In this document: one piece after another, positions 5,065-5,632 of the stretch | Position numbering within the stretch: position 1 is the first letter of the stretch | How the letters are laid out: every line of letters starts with the position of its first letter | Source: Micrococcales bacterium | Lineage (GTDB): Bacteria > Actinomycetota > Actinomycetes > Actinomycetales > Cellulomonadaceae | Length of the DNA stretch: 5,632 nt | NCBI GenBank assembly: GCA_009783975.1 | Contig: WRCL01000149.1 | Location: 1-5,632, forward strand | Direction: 5' to 3' | Made by a program: the position numbers and the translations under genes | Notes under the pieces: generated by a model | Told to the model about the DNA's origin: nothing | The model's input: the letters and a program-made list of their open reading frames with translations, nothing else | Database searches by the model: none

Positions 5065-5632
5065 GTGAAGATCCCTGACCGGGTGCGCCCGTTGCTGCCG
5101 CGCCGGCACCCGCTGGTGTGGTGGTTGTGGCACGTGCTGCTCGTCGTCGTCGCCGTCGTGGTCTCGGCGGTGTTCGGGGTGACGACCGCCTCAGCCCGCG
5201 GTGCGCTCGGCCCGCACGAGACCCAGTTCAACGTCACCACGGACAACACGATCACCGTGGACGTCGGTCCGTTGGGCACGTTGCAGCTCGACTCGCAGCT
5301 GCCCGGGCCGTTCGGGGCGCGGGCCGTGGTGCAGGAGATCCCCCAGGACGCGACCGGTGTCAACGAGGTCGACTCGTTGGCGGCGCTGCAAGACGACCTG
5401 GAGCAGTACGTCGGGTTGTTCCACGGGATCAGCCAAGAGCTTGAGTCGGTCGCGAACGCGCTGGTCGCTGACGCGCTGCGCCGGGCCGAGATCATGTTCG
5501 CCGTGCTCGTCCTCGGCGGGCTGTGCCTGCGCGGTGTCGTGGGCCGTGCACGTCGCGACGAGCTGGCCGCACCGGTGCTGCGCTATCCGAAGGTCGCGAT
5601 GGTCGTCGTGGCGGTGCTCGTCGTCGGCGGCA
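5065..5632 (+). CDS. Probable membrane-bound metallophosphoesterase, N-terminal part (runs off the window)
   Basis: An open frame of 189 codons continues past the right edge. A basic, Pro-rich start (KIPDRVRPLLPRRH) is followed by a membrane helix at about 17-42. An apparently extracytoplasmic region follows (GPHETQFNVTTDNTITVDVGPLGTLQLDS and onwards, to about 135). A second helix is at 143-158, then a basic loop and the start of a third helix from about 177. The phrases GPHETQF and VDVGPLGTLQLDS recall the N-terminal membrane section of actinobacterial proteins that end in a calcineurin-like phosphoesterase domain. That is a memory-based match, and no catalytic motif lies within the window. 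GTG at 5062 is an alternative start adding one residue; a weak AGG at 5054-5056 is the only ribosome-binding candidate. It follows the family B repeat and probably has its own promoter. Confidence 0.6.
   Translation, partial: MKIPDRVRPLLPRRHPLVWWLWHVLLVVVAVVVSAVFGVTTASARGALGPHETQFNVTTDNTITVDVGPLGTLQLDSQLPGPFGARAVVQEIPQDATGVNEVDSLAALQDDLEQYVGLFHGISQELESVANALVADALRRAEIMFAVLVLGGLCLRGVVGRARRDELAAPVLRYPKVAMVVVAVLVVGG

Overview
The window is GC-rich DNA with long, densely packed reading frames, G/C-ending codons, GTG starts and TANNNT-type promoters just upstream of start codons. This suggests a high-GC actinobacterium. A Micrococcales lineage such as Cellulomonadaceae or Promicromonosporaceae is my best guess, made from sequence character only and not verified. 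Every gene I can support is on the + strand.

Layout. 1-130: a short leader with a terminator-like hairpin. 131-1366: an unusual membrane protein made of a DUF2269-like four-helix N-terminus, an Ala/Pro-rich repeat linker, a coiled coil, a Thr/Pro linker and a C-terminal ferredoxin-like cysteine cluster. 1367-1423: a short promoter region with two copies of an 8-bp palindrome. 1424-3975: a complete AmmeMemoRadiSam cluster in the order B (MEMO1-like), A (AMMECR1-like), radical SAM enzyme. The last two genes overlap by 4 bp. 4184-4819: a CYTH-domain protein. 5065-end: the N-terminal membrane part of a protein that continues past the window, probably a membrane-bound metallophosphoesterase.

The most striking non-coding content is three large inverted-repeat elements of about 120-160 bp. 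Each begins at or within the stop codon of the gene before it. Two (2208-2327 and 3974-4133) belong to one family: all four arms share the same 16-base block, while the loops differ. The third (4819-4977) belongs to a different family, with a perfect 20-bp and a perfect 11-bp block in each arm. No transposase is present. They look like non-autonomous palindromic elements (REP- or MITE-like) that have settled at gene ends and may act as terminators or mRNA-stabilising structures.

How the genes may work together. MEMO1-like, AMMECR1-like and radical SAM proteins are a known recurrent trio whose reaction is unresolved. The radical SAM protein needs a low-potential electron donor, and the gene just upstream carries a ferredoxin-like cysteine pattern on a membrane anchor. 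A link between them is an attractive inference, but the sequence does not show it. The CYTH protein and the probable phosphoesterase both belong to phosphate-handling families, yet the repeat elements separate them from the trio and from each other.
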